Source of the DNA: Flavobacterium panacagri
GTDB lineage: Bacteria; Bacteroidota; Bacteroidia; Flavobacteriales; Flavobacteriaceae
DNA length: 64,000 nt
Direction: 5' to 3'
Assembly: GCF_030378165.1 (NCBI RefSeq)
Contig: NZ_CP119766.1
Span: forward strand, 3,534,001 to 3,598,000
Part shown: positions 53,149 through 61,693 of the stretch, one piece after another
How positions within the stretch are numbered: position 1 is the first letter of the stretch
Layout of the letters: each line of letters begins with the position of its first letter
Position numbers and translations under genes: made by a program
The notes under the pieces: generated by a model
Database searches by the model: none
Told to the model about the DNA's origin: nothing
Seen by the model: only the letters and a program-made list of their open reading frames with translations

Positions 53149-55428
53149 ATGAAGTTTAAAGATATAGTTAATCGCGATATCGTCACGTTAACCAATTGTG
53201 AGCACGAACCCATACACATTCCTGGTCAAATACAGCCACATGGTTTTTTAATTGGTGTTACTCTCGATTGGAAAATAGACTATTGTACAGAAAATATAAC
53301 TGTATTTTTAGATATTACTCATCATCAGGTTTTAGGAAAAGACTTTGCCTCTGTTTTTGGTGCAGCTGTAGAAAAACAGATTTTGGATTATATTAATGAA
53401 GATAAAATTCAAAACGTCTTTCCGCTTCAGATTGAATTATTTGGTAAACTATTTCAAATCTCGATACATAAAAGCTTCGATATTTATGTTTTAGAAGCCG
53501 AACCACAGTTTTCTGTAAAAGAAAAACTCGCAGATGTTTACACACAAACAATTCAGTTTGTGACTCAAATGAACAATACCAAATCGCTTAAAGATTTGTG
53601 TGCACTTGTAGCACAGGGAACACGAGAAATTACAGGTTATGACCGCGTAATGATTTATCGCTTTGACGAACAATACAATGGTGAAGTTTTTGCTGAAAGC
53701 TGCAGAGAAGATTTAGAACCATTTTTAGGATTGCATTATCCGCATACTGATATTCCAGCTCAAGCGAGAGAATTATACATTAGAAACCAATTGAGACTTA
53801 TTGTTGATATTGGTTATAAGCCTGTTCCTATTTTTACTGTTGATGATGACAAAGAAAATAAGAATTTAGATTTGAGCCTTTCAATTCTTAGAAGCACATC
53901 GCCAATTCATGTCGAATATTTGAAGAATATGGGAGTTGGTGCAACACTTACTATTTCGCTAATTCATCATGACAGATTATGGGGATTGATTGCCTGTCAT
54001 CATTATTCAGAAAAAAATATTTCGCCTGAAATTAGATTGGCTGCCAAGCTTCAAGGACAATTTATTACTTCTCAAATTGATATCAGGCAATCCAATGATG
54101 AGAATATCAGTGCACAGAAAACAAACGCAGCGTTAGAACAATTGACGGGACTGGATCTGCCGATTTCGCAAGATTCATTAGAAACGATTATTGCTACACC
54201 GCAATTACTGGAAATTTGTAATGCGGCTGGCGTTTCGATTGTTTCAAGAGGAAAAATCTATAAAAACGGATTAGCACCTTGCGATGAGAAGATTTTTAAA
54301 TTGATTGAAGAAATTTATGCCAAAAGCGAAAATGAAATTTTTACAACCCATAAAATTTGCGATGAGTTTCCTGAAATAGCACAAGACTCTAATTTTGCGG
54401 GGATTATTTATCATTCACTTGGAAATGGAGATCACATAATATGGTTTAGACCAGAAACTGTTACTGAAATTAATTGGGGTGGTGATCCCGAAAAAAGCAT
54501 CATAAAAGACAGTAAAGGACTTCATCCGAGAAACTCTTTTAATATCTGGAAACAGATCGTTAAAAACCGAAGCAGTATTTGGAAACAGTATGAAATAAAC
54601 GCTGCGGTTCAATACGCCCATGCTTTACACAATCAGCTTATTTTGATTATGCTGAGTGAGGAAGAAGAAAAGTACCGCTATCAAAGTGAAGTGCTGAAAG
54701 AAACAAATTCGGAGCTTGAGAATATCAACTGGATCAGTACGCACGATTTACAGGAACCTTTGCGTAAAATTCAGCTGATTACGTCTAAAATGCTGTCGGA
54801 ACTGGATGTAATTTCAACTGATTCAATTTCCGATTCATTGCAACGTGTTTCAAAATCAGCTGGTAGAATGAGAGGACTGCTGGATGATATTCTAAAATAT
54901 ACCCGCATTAAAAATACCAGAGATACTTTGGAACAAGTAGATTTAAATGAAATTTTAGAATCTACGATTAAGGAAATGCAGGAAACCATTTTTGATAATG
55001 AAGCTTTAATTGAATATGAAAGTCTTCCAGAAGTTCACGCTATCAGCTTTTTAATGCGACAGCTGTTTATCAATATTATACAGAACTCATTAAAATATGC
55101 TTCGACCGAAAGAAAACCTAAGATTACGATAACCGCATCACAGGAACCGGTTTTGATTCATGATTTATATAAGGTCTATTGTCATTGGGTTCGTTTTTCG
55201 GATAATGGAATTGGTTTTGAACCGCAATATGCACAATCTATTTTTAAAGTATTTACAAGACTTCACACGCAGGAGCAATACACAGGTTCGGGTATTGGCT
55301 TGGCATTATGCAAAAAAATTATGCAGGCTGTTGGAGGAGACATCCGTGCCGAAGGAAAACCAAATCAAGGAACCGACATTATTATCTATTTCCCTTGTGA
55401 TCCTGAAGATTCACTTACAACTTTATAA
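53149..55428 (+). CDS. bphP: Bacteriophytochrome sensor histidine kinase
   Basis: A 759-residue red/far-red photoreceptor kinase. PAS (~1-115) contains Cys17 in TNCEHEPIHIPGQIQPHG, the biliverdin-attachment cysteine of bacteriophytochromes. GAF (~135-300) has the DIPAQARELYIRNQLRLIVD motif. PHY (~320-500) keeps WGGDPEKS and the PRNSF tongue motif. HisKA has acceptor His532 (ISTHDLQEPLRKIQLI), and the HATPase has N box FINIIQNSLKYA and G boxes DNGIGFEP and GSGIGLALCKK. No receiver domain is fused and no response regulator is adjacent. Predicted cytoplasmic. Confidence 0.95.
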   Translation: MKFKDIVNRDIVTLTNCEHEPIHIPGQIQPHGFLIGVTLDWKIDYCTENITVFLDITHHQVLGKDFASVFGAAVEKQILDYINEDKIQNVFPLQIELFGKLFQISIHKSFDIYVLEAEPQFSVKEKLADVYTQTIQFVTQMNNTKSLKDLCALVAQGTREITGYDRVMIYRFDEQYNGEVFAESCREDLEPFLGLHYPHTDIPAQARELYIRNQLRLIVDIGYKPVPIFTVDDDKENKNLDLSLSILRSTSPIHVEYLKNMGVGATLTISLIHHDRLWGLIACHHYSEKNISPEIRLAAKLQGQFITSQIDIRQSNDENISAQKTNAALEQLTGLDLPISQDSLETIIATPQLLEICNAAGVSIVSRGKIYKNGLAPCDEKIFKLIEEIYAKSENEIFTTHKICDEFPEIAQDSNFAGIIYHSLGNGDHIIWFRPETVTEINWGGDPEKSIIKDSKGLHPRNSFNIWKQIVKNRSSIWKQYEINAAVQYAHALHNQLILIMLSEEEEKYRYQSEVLKETNSELENINWISTHDLQEPLRKIQLITSKMLSELDVISTDSISDSLQRVSKSAGRMRGLLDDILKYTRIKNTRDTLEQVDLNEILESTIKEMQETIFDNEALIEYESLPEVHAISFLMRQLFINIIQNSLKYASTERKPKITITASQEPVLIHDLYKVYCHWVRFSDNGIGFEPQYAQSIFKVFTRLHTQEQYTGSGIGLALCKKIMQAVGGDIRAEGKPNQGTDIIIYFPCDPEDSLTTL

Positions 55429-55440
55429 GTATTTAAAATA

Positions 55441-55529
55441 TTTACTCCCTCAGATTTAGCAGATTCGACAGATTTTTTTTTAACTAAATCTATTGATTTT
55501 ATTGAATCTGCTAAATCTGCGGGAGTAAA
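55441..55529. repeat. Inverted repeat (REP-like) after bphP
   Basis: Two 26-bp arms (55441-55466 and 55504-55529) are complementary at 25 of 26 positions; arm core CAGATTTAGCAGATTC. It lies in the gap between convergent genes and could fold as a long hairpin acting as a terminator. Related bases occur near 21190-21215. Confidence 0.7.
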
Positions 55530-55533
55530 AAAA

Positions 55534-56421
55534 TCAACTCCTTTTAGTCAAAATCCTAAGTTTAGGACTTTTAAAATTGACTTCAGAAATAATAGTTCCT
55601 GCAAAAATCAGGCTTCCGCCTAAAAGCAAACGCCACGAAAGATCTTCTCCTAGTATAAAGAAAGCACCGATTGCCCCAAAAACAGGTTCAAACAAATAAA
55701 TCACTGCCACACGTTCTGCCGATAAATAACGCTGCGAAATATTAGAGACGGTGTACATATAAGCGGTGGAAAACAAAGCACAGTAAACCACACCAAGCCA
55801 GAAAGTATCATTCTCTGGTAACCAAACTGCTTTAGCATCTGTAAGTGCAATACAAAAAGTGAATAAAGCACAAAAGGCAAACATAGGAACAATCGAAAAC
55901 AAAAGATTTTTTGAAGCCGAATGCTTTTCAACTGCAATCAAATAAACTGCAAAACCAAATGATCCCGCAATGGTAAACAAATCACCAACGTTTACAGTAA
56001 ATTTATCTTGTATGGCGATAACAAATAAACCCGTTAAAGCGGTAAAAGCGGCAATCCAGATTTTTAGAGAAGCATTGGTTTTATAAAGTCCCAATTTCAT
56101 TAGCGGAATAATAATAACGGTTAATCCCGCAATAAAAGAACATTGTGAAGCGTCGGTATATTTAAGTCCGATTGTTTGTAAATGAATACCTAAAAACATT
56201 GGGACGGCTAAAATAAATCCTGTTTTAACCGCTTGTAAATTGATGTCTTTGACATATTTCCAAAAAATAATAGAAAGCACAATAACAGCCAGTAAGAAAC
56301 GGTAGAATAGGAAAGTGGCAGGAGAATAATTCCCGATTGCCAGTTTGGTAACCGAATAAGAAATGCCCCAAAAAGCTGTTCCTATGATTAATAAGATTAG
56401 TAAAAGTTGTTTTTGTTTCAT
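55534..56421 (-). CDS. EamA/DMT superfamily transporter
   Basis: A 295-residue inner-membrane protein with ten predicted helices in two EamA halves (first half start GTAFWGISYSVTKLAIGNYS; second half VGDLFTIAGSFGFAVYLIAV and YLFEPVFGAIGAFFILGEDL). The motif EPVFGAIGAFFILGE is typical of drug/metabolite exporters. Substrate unknown. Confidence 0.92.
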   Translation of the reverse strand: MKQKQLLLILLIIGTAFWGISYSVTKLAIGNYSPATFLFYRFLLAVIVLSIIFWKYVKDINLQAVKTGFILAVPMFLGIHLQTIGLKYTDASQCSFIAGLTVIIIPLMKLGLYKTNASLKIWIAAFTALTGLFVIAIQDKFTVNVGDLFTIAGSFGFAVYLIAVEKHSASKNLLFSIVPMFAFCALFTFCIALTDAKAVWLPENDTFWLGVVYCALFSTAYMYTVSNISQRYLSAERVAVIYLFEPVFGAIGAFFILGEDLSWRLLLGGSLIFAGTIISEVNFKSPKLRILTKRS

Positions 56422-56470
56422 TTGGATTTTTGTAGCTTTTTTATTGTTATTTTAAAAATTTCCCCCAATA

Positions 56471-56574
56471 TTGTCATTCTGACGAAGGAAGAATCTTCAC
56501 AAGAAACTCCGCAATCAGGATCGACAATCTTTGTAGAGCCACTTACGGAGATTCTTCCTTCGTCAGAATGACAA
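56471..56574. repeat. Perfect 26-bp inverted repeat element
   Basis: Arms at 56471-56496 and 56549-56574 (core TCTGACGAAGGAAGAATC) are exact complements with a 52-bp centre. A related motif is familiar from many Bacteroidota intergenic regions. The short ORF drawn across it is a by-product of the palindrome. Confidence 0.8.
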
Positions 56575-56603
56575 ACTAGACAGAAAAGAAACTTTTTCAA
56601 AGT

Positions 56604-57122
56604 TTACAAAGTCTTTTTCATCAATAAATCGGTTTGTTCATCATCTCCCAATCGGAAAATATGAGTATCGAATTGAATAAAACCATTCTTGGTATAAAAA
56701 CTTACGGCTCTAAAATTCTTTTCCCAAACGCCAAGCCAGATATAAGTAGCTTTCAGTTTTTCAGCAGTTTCTAAAGCTTGTGCATACAATGTCTGCGCAA
56801 CCTTTTTGCCATGAAATTCTTTTGCTACATATATGCGTTCGATTTCAAGAGCATTGCTGTCTTGTTTTTCAGTTTGTGCATTTCCAGTATTTAGTTTTAA
56901 ATAGCCGATAACGTTATTCTCTAAAACAGCTAAGTAGAAATACGAATTAGGATTATTAAGTTCTGCTGTTAATTTTTCATCAGCAAAGCTTTCTTCCAAG
57001 TATTTGATCATATTTTCTTCGCTGTTAACGTCTGCGAATGTTTCTGAAAAAGTTTGTCTTCCAATAAATTGAAGGGCATTTAAATCTTTTACAGTTGCTT
57101 TTTTTATTTCTAATGAATTCAT
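56604..57122 (-). CDS. GNAT family N-acetyltransferase
   Basis: A 172-residue acetyltransferase. Acetyl-CoA binding segment: IERIYVAKEFHGKKVAQTLY (with the loop xHGKKVA, a Q/RxxGxG/A variant), then ATYIWLGVWEKNFRAVSFYT, the standard GNAT C-terminal part. The start FIGRQTFSETFADVNSEENM resembles the spermidine/diamine-like acetyltransferase subgroup. Substrate unknown. Confidence 0.9.
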   Translation of the reverse strand: MNSLEIKKATVKDLNALQFIGRQTFSETFADVNSEENMIKYLEESFADEKLTAELNNPNSYFYLAVLENNVIGYLKLNTGNAQTEKQDSNALEIERIYVAKEFHGKKVAQTLYAQALETAEKLKATYIWLGVWEKNFRAVSFYTKNGFIQFDTHIFRLGDDEQTDLLMKKTL

Positions 57123-57174
57123 TTTTTATTCTTTAATGCATGAAAACTTATTTTTGTCTGCTTTGTTATGTTAA

Positions 57175-57318
57175 TTTTAAACACATAGAAACATAGATTT
57201 TAATAAAGTTAAAAAGCGTTTCACTTATTTTAAATTCACATAGTTTAGCTATGTGTGGAACCTTGTTTCTTTTGATTTCTTTTTAGACACAAAAAAACTA
57301 TGTTTCTATGTGTTTAAT
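57175..57318 (-). repeat. CATAG-family dispersed repeat, complete copy D
   Basis: Both ends are present: AACACATAGAAACATAG at 57179-57195 and CTATGTTTCTATGTGTTT at 57298-57315, complementary to each other. The interior holds AGCGTTTCACTT (reverse of AAGTGAAACGC) and TAGCTATGTGTGG. This copy lies in the opposite orientation to copies A-C and E. Confidence 0.75.
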
Positions 57319-57372
57319 TTTTTGATGCATCTAATAGGTTTTTATCTTCTAATAAATGCGTAAATTGCATCA

Positions 57373-58236
57373 ATGGATTTACAGCAAATTAAATATTTTT
57401 TAGTCTTATCACGTGAACTTCATTTCTGGAATACAGCCGGAAAAATGAATATCACACAGTCAGCTTTGAGCCGTCAGATTCAGTCTTTGGAGAATCAGCT
57501 TGGTGTTCAATTGTTTGAACGAAATAAACGCAATGTCAAACTCACAGCTGCCGGCCAGTTTCTTAAAGAAAAATGGGAGGTAGAAATGAATAAACTCGAA
57601 TTTATTCATCAATCAGCTCGTCAGATTCAGTTGGGCGAAAGCGGAACCATTACCATTGCACATCCCGATTCTATTTCGGCTTCATTGATGCCTGATATTT
57701 TATCCCGTATTTCCGATGCTTTTCCGAAACTGAAAATCAAACTGGTTCAGGTATTGTACGAAAATCAGCAGGAATATCTTCGCAATTATAAAATTGATTT
57801 AGCGATTACCAGAGATATTAATACTTCAAAAGATATTCATTCTGAAAAAATCCATACCGATCATCTTGCTATTGTTGTTCCCGAAAATCATCCGTATCGA
57901 ACGCCTGAAGATCTGACAAAAGAAACACTTGCTTCTCAAAAATTCATATTGCCAACAAACGATGAAGGCAGCAGTTACAGCGATTTGATTCAGCGACTAT
58001 TCAATTCTTTTGAAGACGCTCCGGAGGTTTATCTTCATTCTGAATTTGGCTCCGCTATTATTGCTTTGGTTCGAAAAGGCCTTGGAATTGCTATTCTACC
58101 GGATTCTTACGTTTACCATGAAATATCAGGAATCCGATTTATCACTTTGCCTCTGGAAACGGATCTGTATATCAATTGGAGGATAGAAGACCATAATCCT
58201 GTATTGGCGAATGTTTTAAAACTGATTATTCCGTAA
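57373..58236 (+). CDS. LysR family transcriptional regulator
   Basis: A 287-residue LTTR. The N-terminal winged helix is clear (FLVLSRELHFWNTAGKMNIT, QSALSRQIQSLENQLGVQLF, ERNKRNVKLTAAGQFLKE). The C-terminal effector domain starts near residue 90 (ESGTITIAHPDSISASLMPD) and ends with ADSYVYHEISGIRFITLPLE-like sequence. It stands apart from its neighbours, with a dispersed repeat upstream, so its target cannot be read from context. Confidence 0.93.
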   Translation: MDLQQIKYFLVLSRELHFWNTAGKMNITQSALSRQIQSLENQLGVQLFERNKRNVKLTAAGQFLKEKWEVEMNKLEFIHQSARQIQLGESGTITIAHPDSISASLMPDILSRISDAFPKLKIKLVQVLYENQQEYLRNYKIDLAITRDINTSKDIHSEKIHTDHLAIVVPENHPYRTPEDLTKETLASQKFILPTNDEGSSYSDLIQRLFNSFEDAPEVYLHSEFGSAIIALVRKGLGIAILPDSYVYHEISGIRFITLPLETDLYINWRIEDHNPVLANVLKLIIP

Positions 58237-58239
58237 TCT

Positions 58240-58686
58240 CTAAGCTCTCAGCATGGAGATATGTGGAATTCCATCTTCATCATAAACTTCGCCTTGTTCT
58301 GCAAATCCCAATGACTGATAGAATTTGGATAAATGGTATTGCGCACTAATCCGAATCGGCTCCTTTCCAAATTTTTCTTCACAGCCCGCAATCGAAGCTT
58401 CCATTAATTTTACTCCTAAACCTAATCCACGATGTGTTTGAGCAATTACAACTCTTCCTATTGAAATTTCTTCATAAGATATTCCTTTAGGAAGCAAGCG
58501 GGTAACGCCTGCCAATTCATTATCAACATAATATAGTAAGTGAAAACCTTTTTGGTCTTTGTTGTCTAAATCCTGATAAGGACAGTTTTGTTCTACGACA
58601 AAAACTTCGCTTCTTAAACGAAGCATAGCATACATTTCGTGATTGGTTAATTCGTCAAATGATTTAATGGAATGGCTGAATGTCAT
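58240..58686 (-). CDS. ElaA-type GNAT acetyltransferase
   Basis: A 148-residue protein. MLRLRSEVFVVEQNCPYQDL is the ElaA-family start; VVIAQTHRGLGLGVKLMEAS contains the acetyl-CoA loop RGLGLG; AQYHLSKFYQSLGFAEQGE and DEDGIPHISM complete the fold. A -7 box TATCTTTG is at 58713-58720 on the minus strand. Confidence 0.92.
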   Translation of the reverse strand: MTFSHSIKSFDELTNHEMYAMLRLRSEVFVVEQNCPYQDLDNKDQKGFHLLYYVDNELAGVTRLLPKGISYEEISIGRVVIAQTHRGLGLGVKLMEASIAGCEEKFGKEPIRISAQYHLSKFYQSLGFAEQGEVYDEDGIPHISMLRA

Positions 58687-58796
58687 GTTTTAATTTAATA
58701 TTTATTTGATGACAAAGATAGAAGAGAGAATAATGTGGTAAAATGCTATTTTTTTATCATGTGATGCTAAAAACGCATTAATGAGGTTGGGCAAAA

Positions 58797-58827
58797 AAAT
58801 AAGCGAAATGTTGTATTTCGCTTATTT
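58797..58827 (-). terminator. Terminator of the SMR transporter gene
   Basis: Perfect 13-bp stem AAATAAGCGAAAT/ATTTCGCTTATTT with a T run on the minus strand, about 75 bp past the SMR stop. Confidence 0.85.
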
Positions 58828-58846
58828 ATCTAATTTTTACTTGAAG

Positions 58847-58879
58847 AACTTTGTCAAAGTTTCAAACTTTGACAAAGTT
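58847..58879. repeat. Perfect 16-bp inverted repeat with 1-base loop
   Basis: AACTTTGTCAAAGTTT, one base, then its exact complement AAACTTTGACAAAGTT. Each arm is itself nearly palindromic, so two alternative foldings exist. It lies between the SMR stop and its terminator. Confidence 0.7.
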
Positions 58880-58900
58880 TTACGCTTATATAGTTTTCAA

Positions 58901-59227
58901 TTAATGAGAAACCGCCTTTAATCCCACAATAGAACCAACCAAAGTAGCTAAAAAGAACAATCTCCAAAAAGCAGCAGGTTCTTTAAAGATAAAAATACCA
59001 ACCAAAACTGTTCCTACAGCACCAATTCCTGTCCAAACTGCATAAGCTGTTCCTAGTGGTAATGTTTCTGTAGCTTTCATTAATAAAAGCATACTAACAG
59101 TTAGCGATATGAAGAAACCAATATACCAATAGTACATTTCGGTTCCAGTAGTTGTTTTTGCTTTTCCAAGGCATGAGGCAAAGGCTACTTCAAAAAGCCC
59201 TGCAATGATTAGAATAATCCAGTTCAT
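58901..59227 (-). CDS. Small multidrug resistance (SMR) family transporter, SugE/Gdx-like
   Basis: A 108-residue inner-membrane transporter with four helices that works as a dual-topology dimer. The essential Glu13 lies in AGLFEVAFA. PLGTAYAVWTGIGAVGTVLV is the signature of the SugE/Gdx guanidinium-exporter branch, though the Trp next to the Glu site in SugE is a Phe here, so the substrate range is uncertain. It follows a Crp/Fnr gene (73 bp) on the same strand. Confidence 0.9.
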   Translation of the reverse strand: MNWIILIIAGLFEVAFASCLGKAKTTTGTEMYYWYIGFFISLTVSMLLLMKATETLPLGTAYAVWTGIGAVGTVLVGIFIFKEPAAFWRLFFLATLVGSIVGLKAVSH

Positions 59228-59300
59228 AGAGTTAAATTTTTATGGTGCAAAGTTCCTCTTTGAAATGTAGAAAAAATTTAACAAATGATAAAAAATGAAA

Positions 59301-59861
59301 TTATTTTAGTTCAGCCCTGATTCTGCTAAGACTGACTTGAGTAATACCAAGATAAGAGGCAATATGTCCTAACTGAACTCTTTGAAGCAATTCAGGATGA
59401 TCTTTCATCAATTCGAGATAACGTTCAGAAGCATTTTTGAATTGTTTCGAAATCAATCGTTCTTCTGTTTTTATTAATTCTTTTTCGGCAAATTTTCTTC
59501 CCCAATTGGCGATATGAACGTCCTGTTCGAAGAGTTTTTTTAGATTTTCTGTTTTGAGTTCATACAATTCACAGTCTTCCAATAGTTCGATGCTTTCATA
59601 TCCTGGTTGTTCTTCTACATAACTTTTCATAGAAAGCACTGTTTCGCCCTCTTTTCCAAACCAGAACGTAACTTCGTTATCACGATCTACAAATGCTCTT
59701 ACTAATCCCTTTTTTATCAAATAAATATTCGATTCTACTTTGTTGGCTTTTAGTAAAATATGTCCTTTTGAGAAAGCAATTTCTGTGACATTGTTTTGCA
59801 GTGCAAGTCGGGATTGCTCTGGTAGTTTATAGATGTTGTCAAGAATAGTAGAAATATCCAT
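59301..59861 (-). CDS. Crp/Fnr family transcriptional regulator
   Basis: A 186-residue regulator with an N-terminal cyclic-nucleotide-like barrel (KGHILLKANKVESNIYLIKK, GLVRAFVDRDNEVTFWFGKE), a dimer helix (RKFAEKELIKTEERLISKQF) and a C-terminal helix-turn-helix (LGHIASYLGITQVSLSRIRA). No Fe-S cysteines. It may regulate the SMR gene downstream. It is similar in build to the regulator at 51779-52348. Confidence 0.9.
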   Translation of the reverse strand: MDISTILDNIYKLPEQSRLALQNNVTEIAFSKGHILLKANKVESNIYLIKKGLVRAFVDRDNEVTFWFGKEGETVLSMKSYVEEQPGYESIELLEDCELYELKTENLKKLFEQDVHIANWGRKFAEKELIKTEERLISKQFKNASERYLELMKDHPELLQRVQLGHIASYLGITQVSLSRIRAELK

Positions 59862-59925
59862 CTGAACTATTTTAGGAATTTGGAATAAAGGTAAGTGTTG
59901 TTATGCGGAACAGAAAATTTCAATC

Positions 59926-59959
59926 AAAAAAAATCCCATCCGTTGGGGGCGGATGGGAT
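59926..59959 (-). terminator. Terminator of the RND efflux operon
   Basis: Minus-strand stem ATCCCATCC/GGATGGGAT (59933-59941 and 59951-59959), followed by a run of T, downstream of the TolC-like stop. Confidence 0.88.
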
Positions 59960-60022
59960 ATAAAATTGCCAGCAAAGTGAATTAATTAAAAAAGCGCAAG
60001 CAATTTTTAACCAATATATAAA

Positions 60023-61501
60023 CTAATTAATTCCACCTCCTAAAGCTTTGTAAAGCAACACCTGAGAGTTTGCATTTTTCAGCTGAATGTCTACAAAATC
60101 AAGTTCTGCCTGCAGTTTGTTTTTCTGCGCATTAATGATTTCAAGATAATTGGCATAACCGCTTAAATACAAATCGTTCGAAACATTTACAGCAATTTCT
60201 AAATGATCAATTTCGTTGGTTTTATATTTCAAAACCTCTTCAAAAGCTTCATTTCTATGCAATAAAGCGCTCAATTCGTTATAAGCTGTCGTAACCGCAT
60301 TTTGATATTGTAGAAAAGAAATTTCCTGTTTTCTGTTCGAAACGTAATATTCTTGTTTGATTTGTCCTTTATTAAAAACAGGGGCTGTTAATCCGCCAAG
60401 AATCTGCCAGGCAAAAGATCCCGCGTCAAAAATGGTATTGAAAGAAAACGAATTGAAACCTGCATAACCTCCCAAGTTTACAGTCGGGAAGAAGGCTGCT
60501 CTTGCAGACTTAGCATCTGCGTTGCTGGCTAATAATTCGAAATAAGCCTCAGACACATCCGGTCTTTTGTGAATAATAGAATCGACACTTATTTTCTGAT
60601 TTAAAACTTCTAAATGACCTGCCAAGAAATCACTGCTTCTCTCAACAGTTCCTCCGTATTGTCCCAAAAGTGTCAATAAAGCTTTTTCCGTTTGATCAAT
60701 GCTTAATTTTAGTTCCGAAGCTTCGGCATGAATATTATTGTTTTGTGCATTAAACTGTTGTACAGCCAATTCCGTAGCCTTTCCAACCGATCTTTGTGCC
60801 GAAACAATTTCTAATGCTCTTTCTTGTGTTTTAAGGTTGTTATCGTAAATCGCAGCTTGTTTGTCTAAGGCGATTAATTTAAAATACAAATCGGCAATAT
60901 CGCTTAAAAGTCTAGTCTGCAAAAGCCTCATTCCTTGTTGCGAGGCAAAAAAACGTTGCTGCGCTGCTTTTTTACGATTGCTTAGTTTTCCCCAGATATC
61001 CGCTTCCCAAGAGACTTTTCCACCTAAAAAAAGGTTAGGAGTGACGTCTTCATTGATTCTTTGTTTTTCGGTAATATTTTGCGAAAAGTTGGTATCGTAA
61101 TTTCCAACACCGTCCATTGTGTATTTTCCATAATGAGTACCCGAAAGATCTGCTGCAAGATCTAGAGAAGGAAGAAGCGCCATTTTCGCTACTTTTAAAT
61201 GCGAATTGGCAATCAAAATTCTTTCCTGCATAATTAAATAATCAGGATTTTGAGCCACAGCTTTTTTTAATAACTGCTCCAGTTTTGGGTCTTTAAAATA
61301 GGTTTCCGTTTGCAGCGGAATAAAAGGTTTAGAAGTATCAGAAGTTCGTTTCGCATCAAATTGTTCCGGTAGTTTTGCAGCAGTTAGTTTATCACTGACT
61401 TTAGGTGCAGCACATGCTGTTAAAAGAAGCGTTCCGGTTAAAACAAAAGCACTAATCTTATTCTGATTTAAAATTTTATATGGATTTAATATCTCTTTCA
61501 T
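60023..61501 (-). CDS. TolC/OprM-like efflux outer-membrane lipoprotein (NodT family)
   Basis: A 492-residue lipoprotein (lipobox LLLTAC) of the NodT/OprM group. It has two OEP repeats rich in coiled-coil helices (ANSHLKVAKMALLPSLDLAA; KKAAQQRFFASQQGMRLLQT; DAKSARAAFFPTVNLGGYAG), each contributing strands to the outer-membrane barrel and helices to the periplasmic tunnel. It is the last gene of an RND efflux operon; the RND pump gene ends 193 bp upstream, with a dispersed repeat in between. Confidence 0.93.
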   Translation of the reverse strand: MKEILNPYKILNQNKISAFVLTGTLLLTACAAPKVSDKLTAAKLPEQFDAKRTSDTSKPFIPLQTETYFKDPKLEQLLKKAVAQNPDYLIMQERILIANSHLKVAKMALLPSLDLAADLSGTHYGKYTMDGVGNYDTNFSQNITEKQRINEDVTPNLFLGGKVSWEADIWGKLSNRKKAAQQRFFASQQGMRLLQTRLLSDIADLYFKLIALDKQAAIYDNNLKTQERALEIVSAQRSVGKATELAVQQFNAQNNNIHAEASELKLSIDQTEKALLTLLGQYGGTVERSSDFLAGHLEVLNQKISVDSIIHKRPDVSEAYFELLASNADAKSARAAFFPTVNLGGYAGFNSFSFNTIFDAGSFAWQILGGLTAPVFNKGQIKQEYYVSNRKQEISFLQYQNAVTTAYNELSALLHRNEAFEEVLKYKTNEIDHLEIAVNVSNDLYLSGYANYLEIINAQKNKLQAELDFVDIQLKNANSQVLLYKALGGGIN

Positions 61502-61542
61502 TGTTTAATTTATTTGTTCAATCCTGTTTTGCGATTTTTTTA

Positions 61543-61685
61543 ATTTTAACACATAGAAACATAGATTTTTCTTGATGGAAAAGGAAATGGAAAGAAACTA
61601 GTTTCTAACACATAGCTATGTGTATTTATGCTAGTGAACCGCCTTTTTAGATTATCTAAATTCTATGATTCTATGTGTTTAAAAA
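61543..61685 (+). repeat. CATAG-family dispersed repeat, complete copy E (inside an operon)
   Basis: Ends TTAACACATAGAAACATAG and CTATGATTCTATGTGTTTAA are complementary with one mismatch. Interior landmarks AACACATAGCTATGTG and AGTGAACCGCC are present. The element lies between the RND pump and TolC-like genes, so it is transcribed as part of an intercistronic region. Confidence 0.75.
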
Positions 61686-61693
61686 TTACGCAA

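Noticed and set aside
56418..56600. 60-residue reverse ORF upstream of the EamA gene
   Set aside because: It runs across the perfect 26-bp inverted repeat and has no family-like sequence; this is a usual artefact of such palindromes.
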